A DNA stretch of 64,000 bases. It comes from Bacterioplanes sp965233665. Its GTDB lineage: Bacteria; Pseudomonadota; Gammaproteobacteria; Pseudomonadales; Oceanobacteraceae. The stretch is taken from NCBI GenBank assembly GCA_965233665.1, contig CBDDTG010000015.1, positions 62,001 through 126,000 on the forward strand, in the 5' to 3' direction. Under the pieces are notes generated by a model. It worked only from the letters and a program-made list of their open reading frames with translations, made no database searches and was not told the origin of the DNA. Positions 35,315 to 45,308 of this stretch are shown here, piece after piece (position 1 is the stretch's first letter; the number at the start of each line of letters is the position of its first letter). A program made the translations under genes and the position numbers.

Positions 35315-36933
35315 GCCACGGTCCTTGGAGCCATGGTGTTTTGAGACAAAAATCTGGGCAGTTGGCGCTGCAGCTCCTGCAAGCGAATTGGTTTGGATAA
35401 ATAACCATCCATCCCAGCTTCGTCGCACGCCTTGCGCTGCTCGCCCATGACGTCGGCTGATAAAGCCACGATGGGCGTGTGCTGCCCTTGTTGCTCTCTG
35501 GCACGGATACGGCGCGTGGCCTCAATGCCATCCATGACTGGCATGTGGCAGTCCATCAATACCAGATCAAACTGATCCGGTTGCCACTGTTTGACGGCCT
35601 GTTCGCCGTTGACCACCAAGGTGACCTGACACCCCAAGCGCTCCAGCATTTGCACTGCAACCTTCTGATTGACCAGATTATCTTCCGCCAGCAATATTCG
35701 CACGTTGGCCAAACTCGTCGCCGCGATGGCCCGCTCTGATTGGATGGATGGCGCTTCAGCTTCTTGTACGGCGGGCAACTGCAGCTCCAACCAAAAACAG
35801 GCACCTTCACCTGGCATGCTAATTACTCCGACACGCCCTCCCATTAAACGCGCCAGACGCTTACATATGTGCAGCCCCAGGCCCGTACCAGAGGTCTGAT
35901 TCGTCGCTTGCTGACCTTGGGCATACTCCTCAAACAGCTGTAGCGCCTGCTCTGCATCGATGCCTTCACCGCTGTCCGTCACGCTAAACACCACCCAATC
36001 TTTTTCGGGGAGCGGTTTAAGCTCCAATCGAATGCTGCCGGATGCAGTGAACTTGAGCGCATTGGTCAGGAAGTTCATTAGTATTTGCCGAATGCGAACG
36101 ACGTCCCCTAGCAGCCTATCGGCAACGGTCGGTGCGACATCGGACTCCAGCAGTACCTCTGCTCCCTCTTTGCTATGACGGTAACCACGAACAGACTCCA
36201 ACAACTCTTGTAACAGCTGGCGAGGAGCAAAGGGTTGCTCGCTGATGGCAAGCTTGCCGGCCTCGATTTTTGACAGATCGAGAATGTCATTGATGATGGT
36301 AAGCAAGTGCTCGGCACTGTGCTGCATAGTTTCTAACAGCGATTGCTGCTCACTGTTTAACTCAGTTTGCTCCATCAACGACACCGTGCCCAAAAGCCCC
36401 GTCATGGGTGTTCGAATTTCATGGCTCATCGAAGCCAAAAAGCGACTGCGGGACTCTGATTGCTGCTGCAACTGCAAATACCGTTCTTCGGCTAATCGCT
36501 GCTTGAGTAAGCGATCATTTATATCTTCAGCCTGCAAAAGCCAGTAGGGCTGATCCGCCAACGGCGTCAAACAGCAACGCCAGCGACGGGCCTCCTTTTC
36601 GGGTGTTAGCCAAAAGATGCAACTGCGTCGCTGCTGCGGCTGGCTCATCCAGCGTGCCATGCAATGTGGCGACACCGGCGCGCCTTCGAACAGAGACTGT
36701 TGCTGCCATTGCTTAGGAAGGGGTTTATTGTGAAGAACTGTGCGACCGTGTTGGTCCAACAGCATTAAGATAGGAGTAACGTGCTGCAATTGCAGCTGCG
36801 CCAGCACATGTCGCCGCTGCAAATCTTCTACCGTTCGATTCTGCCGAGCAAGCCGCACCAAGCAAACAATCAACAAAGTCAGCAGCAAGGCAAACATGAG
36901 TGCCAGAGCAAACGCCAGTAGCCCACTTATCAT
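35296..36933 (-). CDS. Hybrid sensor histidine kinase
   Basis: A 545-aa kinase. One N-terminal membrane helix (residues 4-28) and a short PAS-like region are followed by HisKA with phospho-His 171 in 'SHEIRTPM', then the ATPase domain with 'NFLTNALKFT', 'DSGEGID' and 'GTGLGLHICKRL'. A C-terminal receiver has phospho-acceptor Asp 461 in 'LVLMDCHMPVMDG' and the Lys in 'YLSKPIR'. No periplasmic sensor is present. It lies next to the helix-turn-helix/pseudo-receiver gene and near the receiver-EAL gene, so these probably work together. Confidence 0.93.
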   Translation of the reverse strand: MISGLLAFALALMFALLLTLLIVCLVRLARQNRTVEDLQRRHVLAQLQLQHVTPILMLLDQHGRTVLHNKPLPKQWQQQSLFEGAPVSPHCMARWMSQPQQRRSCIFWLTPEKEARRWRCCLTPLADQPYWLLQAEDINDRLLKQRLAEERYLQLQQQSESRSRFLASMSHEIRTPMTGLLGTVSLMEQTELNSEQQSLLETMQHSAEHLLTIINDILDLSKIEAGKLAISEQPFAPRQLLQELLESVRGYRHSKEGAEVLLESDVAPTVADRLLGDVVRIRQILMNFLTNALKFTASGSIRLELKPLPEKDWVVFSVTDSGEGIDAEQALQLFEEYAQGQQATNQTSGTGLGLHICKRLARLMGGRVGVISMPGEGACFWLELQLPAVQEAEAPSIQSERAIAATSLANVRILLAEDNLVNQKVAVQMLERLGCQVTLVVNGEQAVKQWQPDQFDLVLMDCHMPVMDGIEATRRIRAREQQGQHTPIVALSADVMGEQRKACDEAGMDGYLSKPIRLQELQRQLPRFLSQNTMAPRTVAQSTLP

Positions 36934-36963
36934 CCGTGACCTCGCTGACTGAAAAGAGCCCGG

Positions 36964-37527
36964 CTATTGGCGCTCGTTGCTGCCTTCACCGCTGAGCAAC
37001 GCCGCCAATGTGGTCGACTGTCGTGGCCAAGCAATACGCGTCCACACAGGGTGGTCAGAAGCACCTTCTGCATCGCCGCTGTCGATCAAAATAAACAGCG
37101 TTTCGCGTCCGTCTTGATCACGCAGCAAGCGCTCTACCGACTGTTGCGCCGCGACCCGGCTAACGGCCACTGCCGCCGGTTGGCGTTCGCTGATTAAAAA
37201 GCCGAACTGGATAGCATCGCTGGTCATCATCACTTCCCAGCCACTGCGGCGGACAAGCGAAGCGATTTCAGCACAGGCAGGGCTATCATCCGACAAGAAC
37301 ACGAGGGTTTTACCACCCAACAATAACTCGTCAGGGACCGGCATATGATTGTCTTTGAGGAATTCAACGAAACCGCTCACCGGAATGCGATTGTCGCCGC
37401 GACCAGGCAGTTTGTATGCCTGCAAATGACCGCGTTCAATCCAGCGGATTACGGTACGGAAGTTCACCCCACAGAATTTGGCGACTTCGCCTGTAGTTAG
37501 AGCTTGTTTTTCCCTCACTGCATCCAC
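36964..37527 (-). CDS. Helix-turn-helix protein with pseudo-receiver domain
   Basis: A 187-aa protein. The N-terminal excisionase/MerR-like helix-turn-helix is 'LTTGEVAKFCGVNFRTVIRWIERG', with a wing 'LPGRGDNRIPVSGFVEFL'. The C-terminal part starts like a receiver ('KTLVFLSDDSPACAEIASLV'), but the strand that should carry the phospho-Asp reads 'PAAVAVSRV', so it cannot be phosphorylated there. The start is a GTG without a strong ribosome site. It lies 30 bp upstream of the kinase gene on the same strand and is likely part of the same operon. Confidence 0.8.
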   Translation of the reverse strand: MDAVREKQALTTGEVAKFCGVNFRTVIRWIERGHLQAYKLPGRGDNRIPVSGFVEFLKDNHMPVPDELLLGGKTLVFLSDDSPACAEIASLVRRSGWEVMMTSDAIQFGFLISERQPAAVAVSRVAAQQSVERLLRDQDGRETLFILIDSGDAEGASDHPVWTRIAWPRQSTTLAALLSGEGSNERQ

Positions 37528-37796
37528 TCGATCGTTGTTGCTTTCGACTCAGTATAGATAGCATTGGCAGATTGCAAGGGAACCTCTGCATAATTCTACA
37601 CCGCGGTCAGATGCAGTAAGCGATCGCCGCCGCAAGATTTCAGTCAGCCACGTTGGCCGAAGCCACACGTACAGAGAGCATCTGCTAATAGTAAGATGCA
37701 CAGGCTAGAACGCTATCATTACGATGCGAACGGGTTCTTTCTTCTACTGGCAGCGGCAGTGCTACAGTGACAGCTGAACATTCAGGGAGAAAGCCA

Positions 37797-39551
37797 ATGC
37801 AGTATCAGCTGCTGATTGTTGATGACGAAAGCGGCATTATCCAAGCGATTCGACGCATGCTGCGCGCCGAACCATGGCAGATCTTCGAAGCTCACAACGC
37901 CGACGAAGCCTGTGATCTGTTGCTGCAACAGCGCATTGATCTGCTGCTGACGGATTTCAAAATGCCTGGTATGAACGGCATTGATCTCTGTCGCTTTGCC
38001 CGCCAACACTCACCGACGACGTATCGCTTACTGCTCTCCGGTCAAGTGGATTACAACTCGCTGCGCACGGCTTGGCGCAACGGTGATATTCACCGCTTTG
38101 TCGCCAAACCCTGGGACAATCTGCTGCTGACCATGGATATTCGTGAAGGGCTGCGCCAGCACGATTTATTGCAGCGCACCAGCGCCATTCAAGAGGCCGT
38201 TAGCTCAGAGCAACCACTGATGCTCACCGACAGCAACTGGATCATCCGGCTCGCTAACCAAGCGGCATGCCAGCTGCTGCAGTTACCAGAAGCCAGGCTG
38301 CGAGGAACCAACCTGTTCGCCCCAACCCTGTGCGATGCGCCCGTCACCCTAGAAACCGAAATCACCCGCCAAACCGACAGCGGTGAAGTCTGGCTCGGTT
38401 TGTTCACCCTGATCGACCACCATCAACAACCGATTCCCAGCTGGATGACCATCAGTAGCCTTGGCCCCTTTCGGTTGTGCATTGCCCAGCGCATGTCTGA
38501 GCACATGCCGATGCCCGTATCGCCCGTCGAAGAGGCCGGCACCGCCTTGGCACCGCCTCAAACCACCCCAGCTCCATCTTTATTGGCCATCGACTTTGAC
38601 GCTGACCAGCTCGACGAACAGCAACTGGCTCACCACTGCTATGAACGCGTGCAGCAGTGCATTGGCGACCTGTACGAGCTATATGCCCCCAGTGCTCACC
38701 AGCTGCGCATTTTGATACCAGCGGACGTCAGCGCTGGCGAAGTTGAGCAACTGCAGCAAGATCTCGGCGCCGACTTGCGCGACCCTATGGTATCGGGCGA
38801 TAGAAGCGTGCGCTTGCGCCGGTTAATTCGCCTTGAGCATTGCCCACCAGAGCAATCCGACTGGCGCGCTTGGCTTCGCCAACAGCTGGGTTTGATGGAC
38901 ACCACTCCCTCGCCGAAGCCAGCAGAGGCCACCCCGCCCGCCGAGGGCTTGCAGGTGCTGCCGATATTTAATCAGCGCGGTGCGCTGGTCGCTCTGCAAG
39001 CTCCGCGACGCGTCGAGCAATGGCAACCCTGGCTGGATGCCGTCATGCAACTGTGCGAGCAATTCTTCCCCGACATTCCGCCCATTGTGATTAACCTGGC
39101 GGAGCGCTCCGTTACGGATATCAATAGCCTGCCATGCCTGCAAGACCAACGCTTGTCGTGCTACGCCATCGTTAACGAAGAGCAGCTACTGAGCGATGAC
39201 GAAGCGCACATTCAACTGCGCCAGCGCCTGTATCAGCAGCAGTGCAAACTGCTGGTCGCCGATTTTGGTCGTAACTTCCTAAACTCGCGCCAGCTGTTGT
39301 CGTTGCCGGTCAGCGGCTTGAGCCTAGCGCCTGAGTACTTGGCTCACATGCGTACCCACAAGTCCATGAGTCAAAGTCGACGCCTGTTGCAGCGCTTACA
39401 AGAGCACGAACTAATCCTTTATGCCCCTGGTATTGACGACCCAGAAGCACTGGCCGCAGCGCATCACCACCAAGCCGATTGGCTCAGCGGCCAGCTGCTA
39501 TCGCAAGAAGTGGATATCAGCCAACTGCAATGGTTTGCAAACGGGGATTAA
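37797..39551 (+). CDS. Response regulator with PAS-like and degenerate GGDEF/EAL-like region
   Basis: A 584-aa protein. The N-terminal receiver has phospho-acceptor Asp 53 ('LLLTDFKMPGMNG') and 'FVAKPWDN'. A PAS-like part follows ('LMLTDSNWIIRLANQAACQLL'). The C-terminal third has the strand-helix pattern of an EAL domain ('LLVADFGRNFLNSRQLLSLPV' and 'HHQADWLSGQLLSQEV') but no EAL or DDFGTG catalytic motifs, so it should be a binding or structural module. I chose the ATG at 37797 (AGGGAGA upstream). It is divergent from the kinase/HTH pair across 269 bp. Confidence 0.8.
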   Translation: MQYQLLIVDDESGIIQAIRRMLRAEPWQIFEAHNADEACDLLLQQRIDLLLTDFKMPGMNGIDLCRFARQHSPTTYRLLLSGQVDYNSLRTAWRNGDIHRFVAKPWDNLLLTMDIREGLRQHDLLQRTSAIQEAVSSEQPLMLTDSNWIIRLANQAACQLLQLPEARLRGTNLFAPTLCDAPVTLETEITRQTDSGEVWLGLFTLIDHHQQPIPSWMTISSLGPFRLCIAQRMSEHMPMPVSPVEEAGTALAPPQTTPAPSLLAIDFDADQLDEQQLAHHCYERVQQCIGDLYELYAPSAHQLRILIPADVSAGEVEQLQQDLGADLRDPMVSGDRSVRLRRLIRLEHCPPEQSDWRAWLRQQLGLMDTTPSPKPAEATPPAEGLQVLPIFNQRGALVALQAPRRVEQWQPWLDAVMQLCEQFFPDIPPIVINLAERSVTDINSLPCLQDQRLSCYAIVNEEQLLSDDEAHIQLRQRLYQQQCKLLVADFGRNFLNSRQLLSLPVSGLSLAPEYLAHMRTHKSMSQSRRLLQRLQEHELILYAPGIDDPEALAAAHHHQADWLSGQLLSQEVDISQLQWFANGD

Positions 39552-39601
39552 CATCCGCTTTGAGGCAGGTATGATGGGCGCATTCTGTATGGAGTACGCC
39601 C

Positions 39602-39862
39602 GTGAACAAAGATCAAGCCTACCATCAAATTGCTCTGGCCTGCCTGAAAACCCTGCGTGAAGCGCCCGCCGGCGAAAATGACAATCGCGTCGATGGCCTT
39701 TATCAAGCCATCGACGAGGCTTTTCAGTCGCAACTAGGTCTGCTCGCCGAAGAGCTGGAGCAAGCACGTCAGCGCCTACAGCTGATCGCTCAGTTAGACC
39801 CGGCCCGACACAGCCTGGATGACGCTCAGGCCATTGCTCAATCGAATGAAACCGCTCACTGA
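39602..39862 (+). CDS. Small helical hypothetical protein
   Basis: An 86-aa frame with a GTG start and GGAG 8 nt upstream. It is mostly alpha-helical with a coiled-coil-like centre ('LLAEELEQARQRLQLIAQL'). It lies between the response regulator and the M16 protease genes on the same strand. No family recognised. Confidence 0.6.
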   Translation: MNKDQAYHQIALACLKTLREAPAGENDNRVDGLYQAIDEAFQSQLGLLAEELEQARQRLQLIAQLDPARHSLDDAQAIAQSNETAH

Positions 39863-39881
39863 CTGGCAGTAAGGAGTCGGC

Positions 39882-42695
39882 ATGTTATCGCCCCGCTACT
39901 GGACCTTTTTGCTCATTGTTTTGGCTGCGATTGCTTATTCTATGTATCAAAAAATGGACGCAGAAGATTTGATCACCAGCCCATCAGATCCGAACCAATA
40001 CCGCTATTTAGAGCTGGAAAATGGCATGAAGGCGTTGCTGGTATCAACCGCAGATAAAGACAAAGCAGCCGCAGCTGTGTCTGTCGATGTCGGTAGCGGT
40101 GATGACTCCAAAGACCGCCCAGGCTTGGCACATTTCCTTGAGCACATGTTGTTCTTAGGCACCGACCCGTATCCCGAGGCCGATGAATATCAGGCCTTTA
40201 TTAGCCGTAACGGTGGCAGCCATAACGCCTACACCGCCCATACGCAAACGACCTACTTTTTTGAGCTCGATAACAGCGCCATGGAAGATGCGCTGGATCG
40301 CTTTGCGCCATTTTTTATCTCACCACGTTTTGACGAACAATACGTCGAGCGCGAGAAAAATGCCGTTCACGCCGAGTTTAAAGCCAAGTTAAAAGACGAT
40401 TTCCGGCGCATTTTCTCGGCGGAAAAACTGGCGATGAACCCAGAGCATCCGTATGCCAAATTCTCAACCGGCAACCTCGATACGCTGGCCGATCGCCCCG
40501 GTAGCAACATTCGCGATGAGCTAATCGAGTTTTACCGCAATCACTACAGCGCTGATCGCATGACACTGGTACTGGCGGGTCATTACTCACTTGACCAGCT
40601 GCAGCAGTGGGCCGTTGATAAATTCAGTGCCGTACCCAAGCACGACGTCGCACCACGCGCGCAGCGCCCCCCCTTGTTTATTGCCGAGCAACTGCCGTTG
40701 GACATGAACATTGAGCCGGTTAAAGAGCTGCGTCGTCTGCAATTCACCTTCCCCATGCCAGCGGCGACGTCATTGTATGAGTTCAAGCCCATACAAGTGC
40801 TGTCTAATTTGATTGGCCACGAAGGTGAAGGCAGCTTGCTGGCGTATCTTAAAGAGAAAGGCTGGGCTGAAGGGTTAAGCGCCGGCCAGCGCATCAGCAC
40901 CGAGTTTGAATCGACGTTGACGGTGCAAATTCAGCTTACCCGCTTAGGCCTGGCACATACCGAAGAAATTACCGCCGCTCTGCAGCACTACATTGAGCTA
41001 ATGAAGCAGCAATCACTCCCAGATTATTTGCTGCAAGAGCAGCATCAACTGGGAGAAATGGCGTTTCGCTTCCAAGAGCAAAGTCGCCTGTCAGACTATG
41101 CCGTGCAACTGAGCAGCAACTTGCTGCGCTATCCACCAGCAGACAGCATTTACGGTGGCTACCGCTGGGACGTCATTAGCCAGCAACAGCTGCAGCCCTT
41201 TTTGGATGCCCTCAACACCGACAGCATGCTGCGTACTTTGATTGCACCCGGTGTTGAAACCGACATGGTCGACCCTTTATACGACACCCCCATGCGCATT
41301 CGCCCCAGCGACTTTGGCAAACAGCCGGTGGCGGAGCAAGATTTAAGCGGCTTGCATTTGCCGAAGCCAAACCCCTTTATTGCCGAAAACCTCAGCTCTA
41401 CCGCGGAGCAAACGTTCGAGGTGCCTGCACAAATTTATGCATCGCCACAACGTGAGGTTTGGTTTTATCCGGAGCAGGACTTTAAGCAGCCCAACACCCG
41501 CATTCTTTGGCAATTAGAGTTGGCGAATGCGCGTCAGTCTGAGCGCGACCGCTTATTGGCCTCGCTGTATGCGCGCAGCGTTAGTGAAGCACTCAACACC
41601 TACAGCTACCCTGCGCATTTAGCTGGGTTGAGCTATAACCTCAGTGCCAATGATCAAGGCTTGCGCCTGATTATCGGCGGCTACAGCGACAAACAGCCAG
41701 TGCTGCTGGAGCAGGTGCTGAAAACCATGACCACCCTGGCGGTCGACGAACAGCAGTTTGATCGCTACAAAGCATCTCTGCAGCGCTCGCTGCAAAACCG
41801 GCTGAAAAATAAACCGTACGAACGCACATTGGCCGAGCTTCAGCAGTGGCTGTATCGCCCCTCGTTTAGCGAGCAGCAACTGCTAGCCGCTCTGCCTGCC
41901 ATTAGCGCCGACGATCTACGTCAGTTTGCGCAACAGTTCCAGCAACAGGTGTACAGTCGCTTATTGGTTCATGGCAGCATCAGCCAAGCCGAAGCCGAAA
42001 ATATTGCGGCCTTGGTTGAGCAGTACTTGCCCGCCAACCACACCAGCATCGGCCTGCGCGATGTACTGCAATTACCGAACGGTCAATTCCAGGAAGCTCT
42101 GACACTAGAGCATCCTGATAAGGCCATTACTTTGTACGTGCAAGGCGACGACACCAGTGACCGCGCCCGTGCCCGCTACGCCTTATTAGGGCAAATTATG
42201 CGTGCACCCTATTACAACTACATGCGCACCGAACAGCAGCTGGGCTACATCGTTGCCGCCACGCCCTACCCACAGCAAACCGTGCCAGGGCTGGCCTTTA
42301 TTGTGCAGTCACCGCAAACGCTGCCACAGCAGCTGATTGACCACAGCAATCACTTCTTTGCTCAGTTCATCGAGCAGCTGCAAAACATGCCCGCTGAAGA
42401 ATTTAAAAATTATCAGCAGGGCTTGATCACACAATTGCTGCAGCAACCGAAAAACATGGGTGAAAAAGCCAGTCGACATTGGTCAGAGCTGCTGCAAGGA
42501 CGCAAAACCTTCGACACCAACAGCGCCATCGCCAAAGAAGTTGAAAAGGTCGAGCTGCAGGAGCTGATCGACCTGTATCAACACCATTTCGGCACAGACA
42601 GCCAAGCGCCGCGCTTTGTGGTCACGCAAGGTGGCGGCATTGACGGTTGGTCCGATATCGAAACCATTGATCGCCAGCAACAGCCAGCGTTTTAA
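39882..42695 (+). CDS. Insulinase-family (M16) zinc protease, pitrilysin-like
   Basis: A 937-aa enzyme. An N-terminal membrane anchor or uncleaved signal ('YWTFLLIVLAAIAYSMY') is followed by the inverted zinc motif 'HFLEHMLFLG' with the distant Glu in 'EKNAVHAEFKAKL'. 'FISRNGGSHNAYT' and the C-terminal inactive half complete the large single-chain M16A form. It degrades peptides in the periplasm, as E. coli protease III does. It is followed by a strong terminator. Confidence 0.93.
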   Translation: MLSPRYWTFLLIVLAAIAYSMYQKMDAEDLITSPSDPNQYRYLELENGMKALLVSTADKDKAAAAVSVDVGSGDDSKDRPGLAHFLEHMLFLGTDPYPEADEYQAFISRNGGSHNAYTAHTQTTYFFELDNSAMEDALDRFAPFFISPRFDEQYVEREKNAVHAEFKAKLKDDFRRIFSAEKLAMNPEHPYAKFSTGNLDTLADRPGSNIRDELIEFYRNHYSADRMTLVLAGHYSLDQLQQWAVDKFSAVPKHDVAPRAQRPPLFIAEQLPLDMNIEPVKELRRLQFTFPMPAATSLYEFKPIQVLSNLIGHEGEGSLLAYLKEKGWAEGLSAGQRISTEFESTLTVQIQLTRLGLAHTEEITAALQHYIELMKQQSLPDYLLQEQHQLGEMAFRFQEQSRLSDYAVQLSSNLLRYPPADSIYGGYRWDVISQQQLQPFLDALNTDSMLRTLIAPGVETDMVDPLYDTPMRIRPSDFGKQPVAEQDLSGLHLPKPNPFIAENLSSTAEQTFEVPAQIYASPQREVWFYPEQDFKQPNTRILWQLELANARQSERDRLLASLYARSVSEALNTYSYPAHLAGLSYNLSANDQGLRLIIGGYSDKQPVLLEQVLKTMTTLAVDEQQFDRYKASLQRSLQNRLKNKPYERTLAELQQWLYRPSFSEQQLLAALPAISADDLRQFAQQFQQQVYSRLLVHGSISQAEAENIAALVEQYLPANHTSIGLRDVLQLPNGQFQEALTLEHPDKAITLYVQGDDTSDRARARYALLGQIMRAPYYNYMRTEQQLGYIVAATPYPQQTVPGLAFIVQSPQTLPQQLIDHSNHFFAQFIEQLQNMPAEEFKNYQQGLITQLLQQPKNMGEKASRHWSELLQGRKTFDTNSAIAKEVEKVELQELIDLYQHHFGTDSQAPRFVVTQGGGIDGWSDIETIDRQQQPAF

Positions 42696-42707
42696 TGGTA
42701 ACACCAT

Positions 42708-42738
42708 AAAAAAGCGGAGCTGAGCTCCGCTTTTTTTT
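42708..42738 (+). terminator. Intrinsic terminator after M16 protease gene
   Basis: GCGGAGC-TGA-GCTCCGC is followed by eight T and preceded by a run of A, making the stem work for both the plus-strand protease gene and the convergent TIGR03545 gene. Confidence 0.92.
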
Positions 42739-42772
42739 CGCTAAAGGAACCTTCAAATGATTCAGAAGCTCC

Positions 42773-44626
42773 TTAATTAAACAAAGACTTCAGTTTGTCT
42801 TCTGCTTTGCGTTTTAACTCATCGGTTTTTTCATCGGCTTTTTTCTGTGCCTTTTCTTCTGCTTGGCGGCGCTGCTGCTCGACATAGTCGTCCAGCTGCT
42901 GTTGCGCCAATTGCTGTAACTCTTCGCCCGTGGCGGCCAGTTGATCATCCTGCAGATTGAAAAAATCGATATCGCCGGCCAGACCATCGGTATAGCCACT
43001 GATTTTTTGATTTAAATGGCGGTTAAAACGTTGCTGCAGTTCAGCCTGCTGCTGGCGCAAACGCTCGCCCACGGCTTGCTGCAGTCGGCGATCCAAATCT
43101 GAGCCCAGTTCTAATTCAGGGTCCGCCAGTGTGCCGGATACGGCGGCATCCAGATTAAATTGATCGATTTGTGCCAACACCGCGAGCATTTCTTTGCCGG
43201 CGCGATTGTCAGCCTCGCCCTGGAACTGCGCCTGATTAAACTGCGCATCCAACTGCGCGGTTAACCGGCCATCAGCCACCACCGCCAAGCCATCGGCGTC
43301 AATGACTGCGTTGGCCAAATCCAATTGTGAGTGCAACTGCCAATCGCTTAGCTGCCAACCACGCACAGTTAACGTCAATGTATCGCGCCCAGGTGTGCGG
43401 CGATGGTCCAGTACCAGATCCGCAGTGACAGAAGCCACCTGCGGCAGTCCTTCGGTGGTCAAGGTCAAACGTGCTGGCTGAGGCATTAACGCAGGTTCTG
43501 GGGTTAGATCAGAGCCTGACAGTAACAGTCGTCCTTGTGGCAACTGGGCCGTCAGTGATAGCTGGCGCACCAAAAACTCCGGCCAGGGGTCGGCCGTAGG
43601 AAAGTGCACAGTCTGGCCGCTGATGCGTACCGGCTCTGGCTCCGCCGCAGCGCTGTTTTCCGCCGACGTGCGGTTTTTTACCAACTCCGCGCCCTCCTGC
43701 AAATAAGGCTGTAAGCGCTGATACCAGTACAGCGCCTCGCTACCCCATTGCCCCACTTCATCACCCCACAGCAAGCGACTCAGATTCACTGCGCCCTGAC
43801 CATCCAGGGAGTATTGCTGTTTCAACATGGCCAGATCCTGCGCCGGTGCCGCACGCAATTGCTGCAAACTCGCCGTCAGTTGATCGCGGCTATCACGAAT
43901 TAAATCACGCACCGCCACCACAGCCTCGCGGTCACGACGGAGCTGCTGCTTTAACTCATCCAGCTGGGCTTTTTTACGCTGAAAATCCTCCAGCGATTCA
44001 ATCTTGCCATTAATTAACGCGTTGACCTGTTGCTCGTACTGCTGCAGCTGCTGTTCATCCGGTAGTTGGGCAATGCGCTGCTCGACTTGCGGTTTACGTT
44101 GTTCGACCAACTGGCGCAACTCACGACCGGCTTTATCCGTTGCCAATGACTGCCGCTCCAGCACCTGCTCTAGCGACGGTACCGAGGCACTGAACTGGTT
44201 GGTAACGGCGTCTTCATCTGCCGCGGCATCAGTAACCGCATTATCACTGCTCTGACGCTCAGGTAAGGCGCCAGAAACGCTGCGCTCCGTATCGAAAGCC
44301 ACCTCGGTGAGGGCCAAATCCTCAATGATAATATGGCCTGCCAACAGCGGCAGCAGCTCTAATTGCGCCCGTGCCTGGCCAATTTCGACGGCATTTTCCA
44401 TCGGATGACGACGATCGGTGACGGCAATGCCTTTAATATCCAACCCCAGTGGGTTGATGCTGACACTGACCGAGTCAACTTCGACCAGCGCCCCGTTGAT
44501 TTTGGTCCCTAAGGTCTCAATGCTTTTTTCTACGGCAGGCCCTGCCAGAAGCAATACAATGGCTGCGATTAAAGCAACAACGGCCGCCACCGCGAGCAAG
44601 CCCCACCAACGAATCCATTTTGTCAT
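42773..44626 (-). CDS. TIGR03545 family protein (AsmA-like architecture)
   Basis: A 617-aa protein with one N-terminal membrane helix ('WWGLLAVAAVVALIAAIVLLL'), an AsmA-like start ('VDSVSVSINPLGLDIKGIAV'), a long coiled-coil middle rich in Gln and Arg, a second beta-rich region, and a lysine/glutamate-rich end. It is paired with the TIGR03546 gene 3 bp upstream, as in many marine gammaproteobacteria. It is likely an inner-membrane protein facing the periplasm; AsmA-like proteins are linked to lipid transport, but no role is shown for this family. Confidence 0.85.
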   Translation of the reverse strand: MTKWIRWWGLLAVAAVVALIAAIVLLLAGPAVEKSIETLGTKINGALVEVDSVSVSINPLGLDIKGIAVTDRRHPMENAVEIGQARAQLELLPLLAGHIIIEDLALTEVAFDTERSVSGALPERQSSDNAVTDAAADEDAVTNQFSASVPSLEQVLERQSLATDKAGRELRQLVEQRKPQVEQRIAQLPDEQQLQQYEQQVNALINGKIESLEDFQRKKAQLDELKQQLRRDREAVVAVRDLIRDSRDQLTASLQQLRAAPAQDLAMLKQQYSLDGQGAVNLSRLLWGDEVGQWGSEALYWYQRLQPYLQEGAELVKNRTSAENSAAAEPEPVRISGQTVHFPTADPWPEFLVRQLSLTAQLPQGRLLLSGSDLTPEPALMPQPARLTLTTEGLPQVASVTADLVLDHRRTPGRDTLTLTVRGWQLSDWQLHSQLDLANAVIDADGLAVVADGRLTAQLDAQFNQAQFQGEADNRAGKEMLAVLAQIDQFNLDAAVSGTLADPELELGSDLDRRLQQAVGERLRQQQAELQQRFNRHLNQKISGYTDGLAGDIDFFNLQDDQLAATGEELQQLAQQQLDDYVEQQRRQAEEKAQKKADEKTDELKRKAEDKLKSLFN

Positions 44627-44629
44627 CTG

Positions 44630-45136
44630 TTACTCCACCGCCGCCTGATACCACTGATAAAACTTACTGGCTTTCAACGCCTGCACAATTTTAAGTTTTT
44701 GAATCCAGCGCAGCAGCCGTGCCCGGTATTGCACCACCAACAGGCGCACCAGCATTGAAACCGGCAAAAAAGCCAGCAGCGCGATCACACTGCCGCCCAG
44801 CATCAGGGTGTTATTAAACTGCAGTACACGCCAAAAACCGTGCTGATACAGCGCCGTCCAAGTGTCTTGTAGCGAGGTCATTTGCAACAACGACGCCCCT
44901 AAGCGCTGAGAAATTGGGTCAATCGCTAGGGCCAGTAAAGAAAAGCCGGCTAAAGCGGCAAAAAAAGCGCTCAAATTCACACGTAGCATGAGCACCAGGG
45001 TAAACAGCAACAGGTTGTTGACCGTCCACATGGGCGTCAGTGCCATCCACAGAGCAAAAGCAACGGCCAACGCAATTTGACCGGGAGCCGACTCGGAATT
45101 TAACGCTTTCAGCAGTTGTGCCAATAGGTTAAGCAT
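44630..45136 (-). CDS. TIGR03546 family membrane protein
   Basis: A 168-aa protein with 'LNSESAPGQIALAVAFALWMALTP' at the start and about four membrane helices, matching the TIGR03546/DUF2062-like pattern. It forms a two-gene operon with TIGR03545, separated by 3 bp. It probably provides a membrane partner for that protein. Confidence 0.85.
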   Translation of the reverse strand: MLNLLAQLLKALNSESAPGQIALAVAFALWMALTPMWTVNNLLLFTLVLMLRVNLSAFFAALAGFSLLALAIDPISQRLGASLLQMTSLQDTWTALYQHGFWRVLQFNNTLMLGGSVIALLAFLPVSMLVRLLVVQYRARLLRWIQKLKIVQALKASKFYQWYQAAVE

Positions 45137-45308
45137 GGGTAATCTGTCCTGATTAAAAGGCCGTTGCCACCATAGTACAGAAGCCTGGCGGGCGGAAGCC
45201 TAGCCCATGCCCGAGCTAGGGCAGGCAACAGTGATTTATAACAATGACAATAACATCAGCACATGACTCAATCGCATGTCACCACCACTCTCTCACCAGG
45301 AACCTCAC

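Noticed and set aside
37767..37796. Upstream start for the response regulator
   Set aside because: The ATG at 37797 has AGGGAGA at good spacing; the extension has no conserved residues.
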